Source of the DNA: an uncultured Pelagibacteraceae bacterium | GTDB taxonomy: Bacteria > Pseudomonadota > Alphaproteobacteria > Pelagibacterales > Pelagibacteraceae | DNA length: 64,000 nucleotides | Direction of reading: 5' to 3' | NCBI GenBank assembly: GCA_902515185.1 | Contig: CABXTN010000001.1 | Coordinates: forward strand, 1 to 64,000 | Shown: positions 54,950-64,000 of the stretch, in pieces | How positions within the stretch are numbered: position 1 is the stretch's first letter | Layout of the letters: every line of letters starts with the position of its first letter | The notes under the pieces: generated by a model | Told to the model about the DNA's origin: nothing | What the model saw: only the letters and a program-made list of their open reading frames with translations | Databases searched by the model: none | Program-made: the position numbers and the translations under genes

Positions 54950-55388
54950 CTATTTTGTCAACAAACTGTATGAAATCTTTTTCTTCTCTAAAGTTTCTAT
55001 AAACTGATGCAAAGCGCACATAAGCAACTGGATCTAAGTCCTTTAATCCATCCATAACCATAGTTCCTATAGTATTTGATGCAATTTCATTTTGACCAAG
55101 CTCTTCTAAAGAACGAGATATTTTAGTTATAAATTTCTCAACTGTGTCAGTATCAATAGGTCTTTTTTTTAAAGCAATATAAATTGACTTAGATAATTTA
55201 TCTCTATCAAATGTAGATTTTCTTCCATTTTTTTTAACAACCATTAACTCTCTAAATTGCACTCTTTCAAATGTTGTGAACCTTTCTCCGCATGAACAAA
55301 GTCTTCTTCTTCTAATAGCTGTACCATCTTCAGTTGGCCTAGAGTCAACTACTGAGGTTTCACCCCTTTTACAAATTGAACATATCAT
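54930..55388 (-). CDS. nrdR: Transcriptional repressor NrdR
   Basis: Encodes 152 aa. The zinc ribbon '[20 protein letters not shown]' with '[18 protein letters not shown]' is followed by an ATP-cone ('[20 protein letters not shown]'). '[20 protein letters not shown]' is a family hallmark. It senses dATP/ATP and represses ribonucleotide reductase genes through NrdR boxes. Conserved between glyA and ribD in alphaproteobacteria. Confidence 0.97.
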   Translation of the reverse strand: MICSICKRGETSVVDSRPTEDGTAIRRRRLCSCGERFTTFERVQFRELMVVKKNGRKSTFDRDKLSKSIYIALKKRPIDTDTVEKFITKISRSLEELGQNEIASNTIGTMVMDGLKDLDPVAYVRFASVYRNFREEKDFIQFVDKIDVFKKR

Positions 55389-55397
55389 TTAAATTTT

Positions 55398-56708
55398 TTA
55401 ACCTAAGTGTTTATAAATTGGAAATTTTGAACATAGCTCAATAACTTCCTGTCTTACTTCATTTTCCACTTTGCTATTATCTTCTGGATTGGATGATAGA
55501 CCTTTAATTACCTTGGTAATTAGTTGTCCTACAACTTCAAATTCTTTTAATCCAAACCCACGTGTAGTAGCTGCTTGCGATCCTAGTCTTATACCTGAAG
55601 TAATCATAGGACTTTCTGTATCAAAAGGTATTCCATTTTTGTTACATGTAATGTTTGCTCTACACAAACTTTCAGAAGCTAAATTTCCTTTTACATTAAA
55701 AGGTCTTAAATCAACTAACATTAAATGAGTATCAGTTCCTCCAGAATAAATCTTAAAACCATTATTTTTTAATGTTTCAGCTAAAATTTTTGCGTTAGAT
55801 AATACTGATTTAATATAAACTTTAAAATCTGGTCTTAATGCTTCCAGAAATCCAGCTGCTTTAGCAGCTATAACATGCATTAAAGGTCCGCCTTGATAAC
55901 CAGGAAATACGGCAGTATTAAATTTTTTTGAAAGATCTTCATGGTTAGTTAAAATAATTCCACCTCTTGCACTTCTGAAAACTTTATGTGTAGTAGATGT
56001 AACAACATGAGCATAATCACAAGGGTTAGGATATCCTTTGCCTGCTACTAAACCAGAAAAGTGTGCCATATCAACCATTAAGTACGCACCAACTTTGTCT
56101 GCAATTTCTCTAAATCTTTTAAAATCAATAACTCTCGAGTAAGCACTACCACCAGCTATAATCAGTTTTGGTTTGTGTTCCAAAGCTAATTTTTCAACGT
56201 TATCGTAATCTATTAGTTCAGATTTTTTATCTACATCATAACCAATTGCATTAAACCATTTTCCTGACATAGAAATTTTTAAACCATGTGTAATATGACC
56301 ACCAGAGTTTAAACTCATTCCCAAAAAGGTATCACCTGGTTTTAATAATGCTAAAAAAACAGCACCATTTGCTTGAGCTCCAGAGTGAGGTTGTGCATTT
56401 GCAAATTTACAATTAAATAATTTTTTTAATCTTTCGATTGCTAGATTCTCAGCAACATCAACATGCTCACATCCATTGTAATATCTTTTACCTGGATATC
56501 CTTCTGCGTATTTATTTGTTAAAACAGAGCCTTGAGCTTCTAACACAGCCTGTGAAACAATATTTTCTGATGCAATTAATTCTATATGCTGTTGTTGTCT
56601 TCTTAACTCATCGTTGATTGCTTTGTAAAGATCTGGGTCAGTTTTCGACAAACTATCTTCAAAAAAACCCTTGTATTGATCATTTATATATTTATTTTCA
56701 CTAGACAT
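55398..56708 (-). CDS. glyA: Serine hydroxymethyltransferase
   Basis: This 436-aa PLP enzyme has '[20 protein letters not shown]', '[20 protein letters not shown]', '[20 protein letters not shown]' and the PLP lysine in '[15 protein letters not shown]'. It converts serine plus THF to glycine plus methylene-THF. Glycine/serine supply is central for SAR11, which is often auxotrophic for these. Lies between rpiB and nrdR with short gaps. Confidence 0.98.
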   Translation of the reverse strand: MSSENKYINDQYKGFFEDSLSKTDPDLYKAINDELRRQQQHIELIASENIVSQAVLEAQGSVLTNKYAEGYPGKRYYNGCEHVDVAENLAIERLKKLFNCKFANAQPHSGAQANGAVFLALLKPGDTFLGMSLNSGGHITHGLKISMSGKWFNAIGYDVDKKSELIDYDNVEKLALEHKPKLIIAGGSAYSRVIDFKRFREIADKVGAYLMVDMAHFSGLVAGKGYPNPCDYAHVVTSTTHKVFRSARGGIILTNHEDLSKKFNTAVFPGYQGGPLMHVIAAKAAGFLEALRPDFKVYIKSVLSNAKILAETLKNNGFKIYSGGTDTHLMLVDLRPFNVKGNLASESLCRANITCNKNGIPFDTESPMITSGIRLGSQAATTRGFGLKEFEVVGQLITKVIKGLSSNPEDNSKVENEVRQEVIELCSKFPIYKHLG

Positions 56709-56715
56709 AATATCC

Positions 56716-57141
56716 TCAAATTTTATTTACTCTTCTTTGGTGTCTTCCACCATCAAATTTTGTTTTTAAAAAAGTATTAATAAACAATAAAGCATTTTTT
56801 CTGGATATCAACCTTGATCCTAAGCTAATAATGTTAGCGTTATTATGCATTCTTGATAATTTCGTAGATTTTAGACTGTAGCATTGCGCCGCTCTTATTT
56901 TTTTATGCTTATTTGCTGTAATATTCATACCTGTACCGGATCCACAAATGAGAATACCTATATTATTTGAACTTTTAGAAACATATCTAGAAAGTTTATG
57001 TGCATAAAATGGATAGTCTACAGATACACTATTATTTGGACCTAGATCAGTAAGTTTTATTTTTTTTTTAATAAATCTTTTTTTAATAAACTCCTTTAAT
57101 GAAAAACCTGCGTGATCTGAGGATATGAAAATTTTTTTCAA
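56716..57141 (-). CDS. rpiB: Ribose-5-phosphate isomerase B
   Basis: Encodes 141 aa. '[20 protein letters not shown]' and '[17 protein letters not shown]' with the substrate loop '[19 protein letters not shown]' are RpiB/LacAB motifs. '[17 protein letters not shown]' completes the active site. The usual catalytic Cys is within 'ICGSGTG'. It interconverts ribose-5-P and ribulose-5-P. Two bases separate it from the oxygenase gene. Confidence 0.95.
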   Translation of the reverse strand: MKKIFISSDHAGFSLKEFIKKRFIKKKIKLTDLGPNNSVSVDYPFYAHKLSRYVSKSSNNIGILICGSGTGMNITANKHKKIRAAQCYSLKSTKLSRMHNNANIISLGSRLISRKNALLFINTFLKTKFDGGRHQRRVNKI

Positions 57142-57142
57142 A

Positions 57143-57733
57143 TTAATTAAATTTATAATCTAATACACATGCTACAAGATGGACTCTATTTTCTTCCCCA
57201 CCATTGAAAGCGTTATGGTATTTAGTGTTATTTGTGATCCATACTGAACCATCTGCTGGTAAATGTTTGGCTACATTGTCAACAACCATTATTGCACCTG
57301 GATTTGTATATATTGGTATATGTAATCTTGGCTCAGGATCTCTATGCCAGCTTAGTGTTGACCTTGGTTCTTTCAATAAAAGCCTTACTCTACCAAGTTT
57401 ATATTTTTTTGTTAATTTTTCATACACATTTTCAAAGTAGGTACCTCGAAAATCTTTTACAAATTCTGTATATTTGCTTTCATCAATTCCAACATCTCTA
57501 GAAACTTCTTTTCCTGTACTATCTGGTTTTGTCCAATATACCCCTCTTATTTTACTTCCCATAGTAGATTCAGGATCTCCTGGAATTTGATTTAAAGAGA
57601 TTCCAGCAAAATGAGGGATGCCTAAACTTATATCGAAACCTTTAATTTTTAAAACATCATCACATGCTTTCTTGAGTTTACCTATATCAAAATTAATGTT
57701 TTGTTTTTGAAAGTCGTTGAAAGTAAGTGACAT
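57143..57733 (-). CDS. Aspartyl/asparaginyl beta-hydroxylase-like 2OG-Fe(II) oxygenase
   Basis: Encodes 196 aa. The double-stranded beta-helix core shows 'TLSWHRDPEPRLHIPIYTNP' (His-x-Asp pair with the following RLHIP), then 'DGSVWITNNTKYHNAFNGGE' (distal His) and 'ENRVHLVACV' (2OG-binding Arg). This layout matches the Asp/Asn beta-hydroxylase family. The substrate is unknown. It heads the minus-strand run with rpiB and glyA and is divergent from hemB. Confidence 0.85.
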   Translation of the reverse strand: MSLTFNDFQKQNINFDIGKLKKACDDVLKIKGFDISLGIPHFAGISLNQIPGDPESTMGSKIRGVYWTKPDSTGKEVSRDVGIDESKYTEFVKDFRGTYFENVYEKLTKKYKLGRVRLLLKEPRSTLSWHRDPEPRLHIPIYTNPGAIMVVDNVAKHLPADGSVWITNNTKYHNAFNGGEENRVHLVACVLDYKFN

Positions 57734-57805
57734 AATTACATTTTATTATTATCTTAATACTTATTATATAATATATTACTATTGTCGCATATAAATATAT
57801 TTTAA

Positions 57806-58795
57806 ATGATTAGAACAGGAAAATATCCAAATTTAAGACTTAGGAGAAATCGTAGAAATACTTGGGTAAGAAGGCTGGTAAGAGAGAATACGCTTTCTAC
57901 AGACGATCTTATTCAGCCAATATTTATTGTTGAAGGAAGAAATAAAAAGATCCCAATAAAAACAATGCCAGGAATTTTTAGGTATTCTTTAGATAAACTT
58001 GATACATATGTAAAAAATTTAATTAACTTAGGAATACCTTTGATTGCTTTATTTCCATACATCGAAAAAAAATATAAAGACAGTTATGGATCAGAAGCGT
58101 TAAATAAAAATAATCTTATTTGCAGAGCTACTCATTTAATTAAAAAAAAATTTAAAGATAAAATCGGTGTTATGTGTGACGTTGCATTAGATCCATATAC
58201 ATCACATGGTCATGATGGAATTTTAAAATCAAATTATGTTGATAACGATGAAACTATTAGATTTTTAATTGAACAATCTCTTATACAAGCAAAAGCAGGA
58301 TGTGATATCATTGCTCCATCAGATATGATGGATGGAAGAATTGGATTAATTAGAAAAGCTCTTGAAAAAAATAATTTTAAGGATGTTAAAATATTGTCAT
58401 ATGCTGTTAAGTATGCTTCCAGTTTTTATGGGCCCTTTAGAGATGCTGTTGGATCTAAAAGTCTTCTAAAAAGCGATAAAAAAAATTATCAAATGGATTT
58501 TAGCAACAGTGATGAAGCATTGAGAGAAGTGTCACTTGATATAAAAGAAGGTGCTGATATGGTTATGGTAAAGCCAGGATTGCCTTACTTGGATATAATT
58601 AAAATCGTTAAAGAAAAATTTAAAATACCTGTTATTGGATATCAGGTTTCAGGTGAGTATAGTATAATCATGAACTCTATTAACAAAGGTATTGTTGATG
58701 ATAAAATTATAGAGGAAACTTTAGTAAGTTTTAAAAGAGCAGGAGCAAATGCTATAATTACGTATTTTGCTGAAAAAATAGCAAAAAAACTCTAA
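57806..58795 (+). CDS. hemB: Delta-aminolevulinic acid dehydratase (porphobilinogen synthase)
   Basis: Encodes 329 aa. 'RLRRNRRNTWVRRLVRENTL' is the N-terminal arm, the active-site lysines lie in 'SYAVKYASSFYGPFRDAVGS' and 'MVMVKPGLPYLDIIK', and 'AIITYFAEKIAKKL' ends the protein. The metal loop is 'CDVALDPYTSHGHDGIL', with Asp/Ala in place of the zinc Cys triad, so a Mg-type enzyme is expected. It condenses two ALA to porphobilinogen for heme. The only plus-strand gene in the 48.3-64 kb stretch. Confidence 0.97.
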   Translation: MIRTGKYPNLRLRRNRRNTWVRRLVRENTLSTDDLIQPIFIVEGRNKKIPIKTMPGIFRYSLDKLDTYVKNLINLGIPLIALFPYIEKKYKDSYGSEALNKNNLICRATHLIKKKFKDKIGVMCDVALDPYTSHGHDGILKSNYVDNDETIRFLIEQSLIQAKAGCDIIAPSDMMDGRIGLIRKALEKNNFKDVKILSYAVKYASSFYGPFRDAVGSKSLLKSDKKNYQMDFSNSDEALREVSLDIKEGADMVMVKPGLPYLDIIKIVKEKFKIPVIGYQVSGEYSIIMNSINKGIVDDKIIEETLVSFKRAGANAIITYFAEKIAKKL

Positions 58796-58796
58796 A

Positions 58797-59477
58797 TTAT
58801 TTTAAAATATTTATGAAGTTTGTTCTTTGCAAAGGTTGACTTAAATTGTTTGGATTTAATATATTTTTATCTAAATAATTACTAACTAATTTTATACCCT
58901 TAATAAATTCATTTTGATCTTTTTCAATTAAATCTTTATCAACAAGAAAATTTGGAACTATTTTTTTTTCTGTAGAAGACTCGACAAAATATTCGATTTT
59001 GGTATCAGTGATATTTTTATTTACAATTTTATCTATATTTAAATCGTAACCTAAGACTTTTAATAATTCTAATTCCCAAAGAATGTATTTTTTTAACCAA
59101 TCATCATTTTTAATAAAATTAAAAAAATCTTTTATTAGAATAAAAACTTTCAAATTTTTTTGATTTTCAGCATTAAGAAGTCTAATCATGCTCATTGCTG
59201 ACTCAATACAGTGTAGTTTCTTTTTATTGCCAAAATAAAGAGGTGTCTCTGCTTGAATAATTTCTAATTTAAACGAACCAATATTTGTCTCTGTTTTACT
59301 TTTATAACTTAAATAAAATTTATTACCTACCTGAAGATAACCTTTTATTTTTTTTGATGATGCACCAAAAATAATTCCTGTAGATTTACCGTGATCATGC
59401 GTAAAAAATTCACTAATAATAGAATTTTCATTATATTTAACCTTTGACAATAAAAAACCCTGGTCATCCCAATTCAT
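58797..59477 (-). CDS. recO: DNA repair protein RecO
   Basis: This 226-aa protein has an N-terminal OB fold starting 'MNWDDQGFLLSKVKYNENSI', with 'ISEFFTHDHGKSTGIIFGAS' and 'GSFKLEIIQAETPLYFGNKK', followed by a helical domain ('LLKVLGYDLNID'). No zinc Cys cluster is seen, as in many Gram-negative RecO. It loads RecA on SSB-coated DNA with RecR. It follows rnc with a 4-base overlap in the lepB-rnc-recO string. Confidence 0.92.
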   Translation of the reverse strand: MNWDDQGFLLSKVKYNENSIISEFFTHDHGKSTGIIFGASSKKIKGYLQVGNKFYLSYKSKTETNIGSFKLEIIQAETPLYFGNKKKLHCIESAMSMIRLLNAENQKNLKVFILIKDFFNFIKNDDWLKKYILWELELLKVLGYDLNIDKIVNKNITDTKIEYFVESSTEKKIVPNFLVDKDLIEKDQNEFIKGIKLVSNYLDKNILNPNNLSQPLQRTNFINILK

Positions 59478-60136
59478 AAAACTTTTAATTTTTTTAGTAA
59501 CGATGTAGCAGCATCTTGTTCGGCAATTTTTTTTGAATTACCAGAGCCCTCTACACCTTTGGATGATTTGATTTTAACCTCTGTATAGAATACAGGTTTA
59601 TGCTTAGGTCCTTTTATTGATATAAGTTTATATTTAGGTAAAATTTTAAATTTTTTTAAAGAGAATTCTTGTAGCTTCGTTTTAGAGTCAACTTTTGTTT
59701 CTTTAGTGCTCAATATGAAATCTTTCCAGTATTTTAAAATGAAATTTTCCACTACTTTTATTCCTTGATCAATAAAAATTGCACCAATAAGAGCTTCACA
59801 GGAGTCAGAAATAATTTTATCCTCAATTTTATAATTTGCAGTTTTTCTTGTGCTCGTTTTAATATATTCAGAAAGATTAAGACTATTACCAATGGCTAAG
59901 CAAATATTTTTGTTAACAAGAGATGCGTATTTTTTATCTAAAGTCCCTTCAGTATCGTTGGGATATATCTCAAATATTTTTTTTGAAATTATAAAACCTA
60001 AAACCCGATCTCCTAAAAATTCAAGTTTTTCGTTATTATTAATTGAGTCTAAACTCTTATGGACAAAAGATCTTTGCAACAATTCTTTGTCTTTAAATTT
60101 AACCTCTATTTTTTTTTCAAGAATGCTTAATTTCAT
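59474..60136 (-). CDS. rnc: Ribonuclease III
   Basis: Encodes 220 aa. The catalytic signature is 'NNEKLEFLGDRVLGFIISKK', with 'SDSCEALIGAIFIDQGIKVV' as the second acidic cluster. A C-terminal double-stranded RNA-binding domain (about residues 148-218) includes 'SKGVEGSGNSKKIAEQDAAT'. It processes rRNA precursors and structured RNAs, potentially including the unknown RNA in this window. 10 bases downstream of lepB. Confidence 0.97.
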   Translation of the reverse strand: MKLSILEKKIEVKFKDKELLQRSFVHKSLDSINNNEKLEFLGDRVLGFIISKKIFEIYPNDTEGTLDKKYASLVNKNICLAIGNSLNLSEYIKTSTRKTANYKIEDKIISDSCEALIGAIFIDQGIKVVENFILKYWKDFILSTKETKVDSKTKLQEFSLKKFKILPKYKLISIKGPKHKPVFYTEVKIKSSKGVEGSGNSKKIAEQDAATSLLKKLKVL

Positions 60137-60146
60137 AAGATATCTA

Positions 60147-60875
60147 CTAATTTATTTTTTTAAAAAATCTATCAAATCTTATCAATTCACCCCACCTCCA
60201 AATTTCAAAAATACTTCCCTTTTTGGAGTCTGATGAAAAAAAGATAAACCTAGCTTTGCCAACCAAATTATCCCGATGCACATATCCAACGCTTGATAAA
60301 AATCTGCTATCTTTAGAGCAATCTCTATTATCACCTAAAAAAAAGTAATGATTTTTAGGCACCTCAAATAAGTCAGTATTTTGTAAAGTAAAATTACTAA
60401 AGTATGCAGTGTTAAATTTTGTTCCACTAGGTAATTTCTCAGTAAAAAAATTACTGTTGACTTTACTATCTCCACAAAAGACAGATTCCTTTTTGCTATT
60501 TAGATCCTTAAATATTTCCAAATTATTAAGAAAAAGATTACCATCAATAAATTGAATTTTATCTCCAGGTAATCCAATCAATCTTTTAATATAATCTGTT
60601 CTATTGTCAGCAGGAGTTTTGAAAACAATTACATCTCCTCTTTCAGGATTGTTATGTAGAATTCTACCTTTAAAAATAGGTGGGCTAAAAGGAAATGAAT
60701 GTTTGCTAAAACCATAGGTATATTTGGTTACAAACAACCTATCACCTACTAGTAAATTTGGCTCCATAGAGGATGACGGTATGTAAAATGGTTGAATTAA
60801 TAGCGATCTAATAAATAGAGCAATTATTAAGGCATAAATTATTGTAAGTGTATTTTCAATTATAATTTTTTTCAT
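60147..60875 (-). CDS. lepB: Signal peptidase I
   Basis: Encodes 242 aa. One N-terminal helix (about residues 8-28), then the catalytic Ser in 'FYIPSSSMEPNLLVGD' and the Lys general base in 'DYIKRLIGLPGDKI'. 'YFFLGDNRDCSKDSRFLSSV' is box E. It cleaves signal peptides on the periplasmic face. It overlaps acpS by 4 bases, part of the pdxJ-acpS-lepB-rnc-recO operon typical of alphaproteobacteria. Confidence 0.97.
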   Translation of the reverse strand: MKKIIIENTLTIIYALIIALFIRSLLIQPFYIPSSSMEPNLLVGDRLFVTKYTYGFSKHSFPFSPPIFKGRILHNNPERGDVIVFKTPADNRTDYIKRLIGLPGDKIQFIDGNLFLNNLEIFKDLNSKKESVFCGDSKVNSNFFTEKLPSGTKFNTAYFSNFTLQNTDLFEVPKNHYFFLGDNRDCSKDSRFLSSVGYVHRDNLVGKARFIFFSSDSKKGSIFEIWRWGELIRFDRFFKKIN

Positions 60876-61264
60876 TTTTTAATACCTTTTAATATTACAA
60901 AAGCAATAGAATGCTTACTTTCGTCTGATAAAGATAAAAAAATTTTGAAATTTTTTAATTTAATTTTTTCATAGATAAGCGATTTAACTTTTTTATTCAC
61001 TTTAATAATTGGTTTACCCAATCTATTATTGGTTACTGATATATCTGAAAAATTTATACCTTTTCTAAAACCAATTCCCAAAGATTTAACAAAAGCTTCT
61101 TTAGCAGCAAATCTTTTCGCAAAAAAGTTAACTTTATTTTTCATAGATTTAGATTTATTAATTTCATAAATTGAATATATTCTTTTTACAAATTTATCAT
61201 TTTTAATTGATAATTTTATTCTTGAATTCTCAACTATGTCTACGCCATTACCTATAAGTTCCAT
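60872..61264 (-). CDS. acpS: Holo-[acyl-carrier-protein] synthase
   Basis: The track start (61333) lies inside pdxJ. The family N-terminus 'MELIGNGVDIVENSRIK' begins at 61264, one base past the pdxJ stop, giving 130 aa. Mg/CoA motifs: 'GVDIVENSRI' and 'FAAKEAFVKSLGIGFRKGIN'. It transfers phosphopantetheine from CoA to ACP. It sits between pdxJ and lepB as usual. Confidence 0.95.
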   Translation of the reverse strand: MELIGNGVDIVENSRIKLSIKNDKFVKRIYSIYEINKSKSMKNKVNFFAKRFAAKEAFVKSLGIGFRKGINFSDISVTNNRLGKPIIKVNKKVKSLIYEKIKLKNFKIFLSLSDESKHSIAFVILKGIKK

Positions 61265-61265
61265 A

Positions 61266-61982
61266 TCATCTACAAATTTTTTTAAATTTTTTAATAACTT
61301 TTGAAATCCCAAAAAAAATTGACTCACCAACAATAAAATGACCTATATTAAACTCTTTTATATTTTTGACTTTAGATAAAATAATAGCTGTTTCATAATC
61401 AAGTCCGTGACCAGCATGTACTTCCAAACCAATAGTATTAGCATATTCACTACATGTAATAAAATTTTTAAGATCTTTACTTATATTTCTTTTTGCTTTT
61501 ACTTTTCTAGACAGACCCCCGGTATGAAGCTCTACACACTTAACGCCTAATAATTTTGATAATCTAATATCATTTTTTTTTGGATTTATAAATAAACTGG
61601 TTCTTATTTTATTATTATTTAATATTTTGATTATTTTTAATATATTTCGATTATTCTTTCTTAAATCTAAACCGCCTTCTGTTGTGACCTCTTTTCTCTT
61701 TTCTGGAACTATACAAACATAATTAGGTTTATACTTTAAAGCTATTTTAAGCATTTTAAAATTTGCGGCCATTTCTAAATTAATAGGTATAGATTTTAAT
61801 TTTGACAAAAATTTAATATCTTCGTCCTTGATGTGACGTCTATCTTCTCTTAAATGAACAGTGATTAAATTTGCTCCATTCTTCATTACAAACTTAGCAG
61901 CATTAACAACATTGGGGTGACCTTCTCCCCTTGCATTTCTTAAGGTTGCTACGTGATCTATATTTATTCCTAGACGTATCAT
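61266..61982 (-). CDS. pdxJ: Pyridoxine 5'-phosphate synthase
   Basis: Encodes 238 aa. It begins 'MIRLGINIDHVATLRNARGE', with 'ITVHLREDRRHIKDEDI', 'CIVPEKRKEVTTEGGLDL' and 'LEVHAGHGLDYETAII'. It condenses 1-deoxyxylulose-5-P with 3-amino-2-oxopropyl-P to make vitamin B6. It overlaps pyrE by 4 bases. Confidence 0.97.
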   Translation of the reverse strand: MIRLGINIDHVATLRNARGEGHPNVVNAAKFVMKNGANLITVHLREDRRHIKDEDIKFLSKLKSIPINLEMAANFKMLKIALKYKPNYVCIVPEKRKEVTTEGGLDLRKNNRNILKIIKILNNNKIRTSLFINPKKNDIRLSKLLGVKCVELHTGGLSRKVKAKRNISKDLKNFITCSEYANTIGLEVHAGHGLDYETAIILSKVKNIKEFNIGHFIVGESIFFGISKVIKKFKKICR

Positions 61983-62569
61983 TTAATAAATCTACTACCA
62001 GGGCTAACGATAGGTATTTTTTTTAGTGATAGTGGAATTTTATTATTTTTATATGTTGGAATATTTATTTTTACTTGAGAAATAATATTTTTACCTTTAA
62101 TTTTGAAAGATTTTCTATCAGATCTATCAATTATAGCAGCAAAACCTATGTGCTTGGCTTTGTATTTATTGATTAATTTCACACATTCAAGACTTGATTT
62201 TCCTGTTGTAATAACATCTTCAACTATCAAAACTTTTGAATTTGGTTTAATTGTAAATCCTCTTCTTAGTTTAAATTTTCCTTTAACTCTCTCACAAAAA
62301 ATAGTTTCTTTATTTAAAATTCTCCCAATCTCATAACCTATAATTATACCACCCATTGCAGGTGATAAAATTATGTCAATTTTATTAAATTTTTTTTTAA
62401 TTTTCTCAGCAAGAGAGTTACATATCTTCGAAGCTAAAGCTGGTTTTCTTAATAACATTGCACACTGTACATATTTAGAAGAATGTAATCCTGAGGATAA
62501 AATAAAATGACCTTCTAAAAGTGCCCTAGTTTTTTTTAAAACCACCAAAGAGTCTTTTAAAGAAAGCAT
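61979..62569 (-). CDS. pyrE: Orotate phosphoribosyltransferase
   Basis: Encodes 196 aa. 'RALLEGHFILSSGLHSSKYV' near the start, 'SPAMGGIIIGYEIGRILN', and PRPP loop 'KVLIVEDVITTGKSSLECVK'. It converts orotate and PRPP to OMP. The N-terminus up to ALLEGHF has the usual length, so its 44-base overlap with the end of the RelA/SpoT gene appears real rather than a wrong start. Confidence 0.95.
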   Translation of the reverse strand: MLSLKDSLVVLKKTRALLEGHFILSSGLHSSKYVQCAMLLRKPALASKICNSLAEKIKKKFNKIDIILSPAMGGIIIGYEIGRILNKETIFCERVKGKFKLRRGFTIKPNSKVLIVEDVITTGKSSLECVKLINKYKAKHIGFAAIIDRSDRKSFKIKGKNIISQVKINIPTYKNNKIPLSLKKIPIVSPGSRFIK

Positions 62570-64000
62570 ATTTTTTATTTTTGTGTCTAATAATTTTAAA
62601 GTTATATTCTTTTTGTTTTAACTCACTAATAAGTTTTGTAAAGTTTTTCAAATCATGAATTATAAGGTTAAACCTAAAATTAATAGTTTTTTTCGTTTTT
62701 TCAACCATCTCTACACTTGAAATATTTACATTATTTAATCCTATCATAGTTGTTACATCTCCAAGCTTACCTGGTTGATCGGACAGAGATATCCATAAAG
62801 TAGTATTATATCTTTTGGTTTTAATAGATTTTGAATTTTCTTTGTATTGCCAATATCGTCTTATGGCTGCACGAGCTTTACCAGTTTTAGTTAATGATAA
62901 CCAATGAAGTGAAGGTGAAACTTTTTTTGATGTTATTATTTTTACAACATCACCATTTCTTAAAATTGATTGTAATGGAGATTCTTTTCCATTAATTTCA
63001 GAGCCAATAGCAGTATCTCCAATTTGTGTATGTACTGCGTAAGCAAAATCTATTGGTGTTGCATCCTTAGGTAATTTAATAACAGATCCTTTTGGTGTAA
63101 AACAAAATACATTTTCTTGGAACATTTGGAGTTTCGTATACTCATAAAAATCTTCAGGATTTTGATTTTTTTCAATTATTTCAACTAAATCAGCTAACCA
63201 ATCATATTCCTTCCAGGTTAAAGAATTAAATTTTTCCGATGATTTATATTTCCAATGAGAGGCCACACCTCTTTGCGCAAACTCGTGCATTTGCATTGTA
63301 CGCAATTGGATTTCTATAGGTCTTTTATTTGGACCGATGATGGCAGTATGTAATGATTGATATTTATTTATTTTTGGAGATGAAATATAATCCTTAAATC
63401 TTCCTGGTATACAATTCCATTTATTGTGAAATAGACCTAGTGATTTATAACAGTCAGAAGTTTCTTTAACTATTATTCTAAAGCCCATAATATCCGTAAT
63501 TTGTTCTAGTGATATTCTTTTATTCTGCATCTTCCGCCATAGAGAAAAAGGTGTTTTTTCTCGACCGATTATTTCTGCTGTTAAGTTGTTGACTCTAAGT
63601 AATTTATAGAACTCATCCGCTACAGAATTAAAACTAATAAGATTATTTTCTTTAATTCTATCCAGTCTATCTTTAATAAGTTTTCTCGCACTTGGATTTA
63701 GGACTTCAAATGAAAGATCTTCAAGTTCGTCTCTAATTCTATTCATGCCCATTCTATCAGCTAAGGGAGAATAGATTTCCATCGTTTCTTTAGCAATCCT
63801 CTCTCTTTTTTCATTTTTCTCAATTGAACTTATTGTTCTCATATTATGAAGTCTGTCAGCTATTTTTACTAATAAAACTCTTATATCTTTAGAGGTTGCA
63901 AGGATTAATTTTCTAAAATTTTCTGCCCTAGAGTTTACTTTTGCTTGATTTTCAAGTTCTGAAATTTTGGTTACACCTTCAACTAAATCAGCAACTTCTT
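62526..64000 (-). CDS. Bifunctional (p)ppGpp synthetase/hydrolase RSH, N-terminus cut by window end
   Basis: The frame is open to the right edge, so the track's Met (63842) is internal. At the edge the HD hydrolase domain is visible ('LLVKIADRLHNMRT'). Next come the synthetase domain ('GFRIIVKETSDCYKSLGLFH', 'YQSLHTAIIGPNKRPIEIQL'), TGS ('VFCFTPKGSVIKLPKDATPI') and a C-terminal ACT ('LWISLSDQPGKLGDVTTMIG'). It makes and degrades the stringent-response alarmone. At least 491 codons are in the window. Confidence 0.95.
   Translation of the reverse strand, partial: EVADLVEGVTKISELENQAKVNSRAENFRKLILATSKDIRVLLVKIADRLHNMRTISSIEKNEKRERIAKETMEIYSPLADRMGMNRIRDELEDLSFEVLNPSARKLIKDRLDRIKENNLISFNSVADEFYKLLRVNNLTAEIIGREKTPFSLWRKMQNKRISLEQITDIMGFRIIVKETSDCYKSLGLFHNKWNCIPGRFKDYISSPKINKYQSLHTAIIGPNKRPIEIQLRTMQMHEFAQRGVASHWKYKSSEKFNSLTWKEYDWLADLVEIIEKNQNPEDFYEYTKLQMFQENVFCFTPKGSVIKLPKDATPIDFAYAVHTQIGDTAIGSEINGKESPLQSILRNGDVVKIITSKKVSPSLHWLSLTKTGKARAAIRRYWQYKENSKSIKTKRYNTTLWISLSDQPGKLGDVTTMIGLNNVNISSVEMVEKTKKTINFRFNLIIHDLKNFTKLISELKQKEYNFKIIRHKNKKYAFFKRLFGGFKKN

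Overview
The window is about 64 kb of very A+T-rich, tightly packed bacterial chromosome. Gene content, start-stop overlaps, intergenic gaps often below 30 bases and the family assignments point to an alphaproteobacterium of the SAR11 clade (Pelagibacter-like). Supporting traits are an NDUFS4-type complex I accessory protein, an SdhE-type protein, a ubiquinol-cytochrome c chaperone, a K+-independent proton pyrophosphatase, RibB with a decayed RibA-like half, and divergent uvrA/ssb with ssb followed by gyrA. The assignment comes from reading the proteins; no database search was run.

Layout. 1-3.1 kb: 3' end of serS, then yajC-secD-secF. 3.1-6.6 kb: a PuuD-like membrane protein and uvrA on the minus strand, divergent from ssb-gyrA-coaD-cyclophilin-tgt (6.7-11.9 kb). 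11.9-16 kb: tRNA-Lys, a Tat-type M48 lipoprotein protease, a DUF502 protein, recG, sdhE, tRNA-Ser. 16.1-24.5 kb: a run of overlapping genes for a RarD-like permease, cell-wall enzymes (MltB-like, RlpA-like, DacA/C-like), then tmk-holB-metG-tatD and an MBL-fold hydrolase. 24.5-29.1 kb: glutathione peroxidase, nhaA, a zinc-ribbon protein, tRNA-Pro, an NDUFS4-like protein, an SbmA/BacA-like protein, glpX, tRNA-Glu.

29.2-37.2 kb is the accessory part of the window. It starts at the tRNA-Glu 3' end with a GIY-YIG protein, then surface-glycan genes (hexapeptide acyltransferase, two-domain glycosyltransferase, Gfo/Idh oxidoreductase, GT2, GT11-like fucosyltransferase). A complete tyrosine recombinase follows, with a decayed second integrase tail at its 3' end and a 9-7-9 inverted repeat just upstream of its start. 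Next come two tiny two-helix membrane ORFs, a roughly 260-nt G+C-rich structured RNA ending in an intrinsic terminator, and a minimal MGMT gene whose ATG abuts the terminator T-run. I could not match the RNA to a known family from memory; it is the best candidate here for something undescribed.

37.2-48.2 kb: EamA and AEC transporters, hom - small lipoprotein - argC, rpsI-rplM, metY, ctaA, a stand-alone chorismate mutase, then rpmG-merR-ihfA-plsX-rpmF (no fabH) and a bc1 chaperone divergent from a BamE-like lipoprotein. 48.2-57.7 kb: hppA, then the minus-strand run 2OG oxygenase-rpiB-glyA-nrdR-ribD-ribE-ribBX-ribH-nusB-thiL. 57.8-64 kb: hemB, then rsh(relA/spoT)-pyrE-pdxJ-acpS-lepB-rnc-recO on the minus strand, with rsh running off the window end.

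Most of the window is housekeeping with little sign of transfer. Several small genes below the ORF-track cutoff were recovered by reading the sequence (rpmF, a 56-aa lipoprotein, two membrane ORFs and a doubtful 24-aa ORF).
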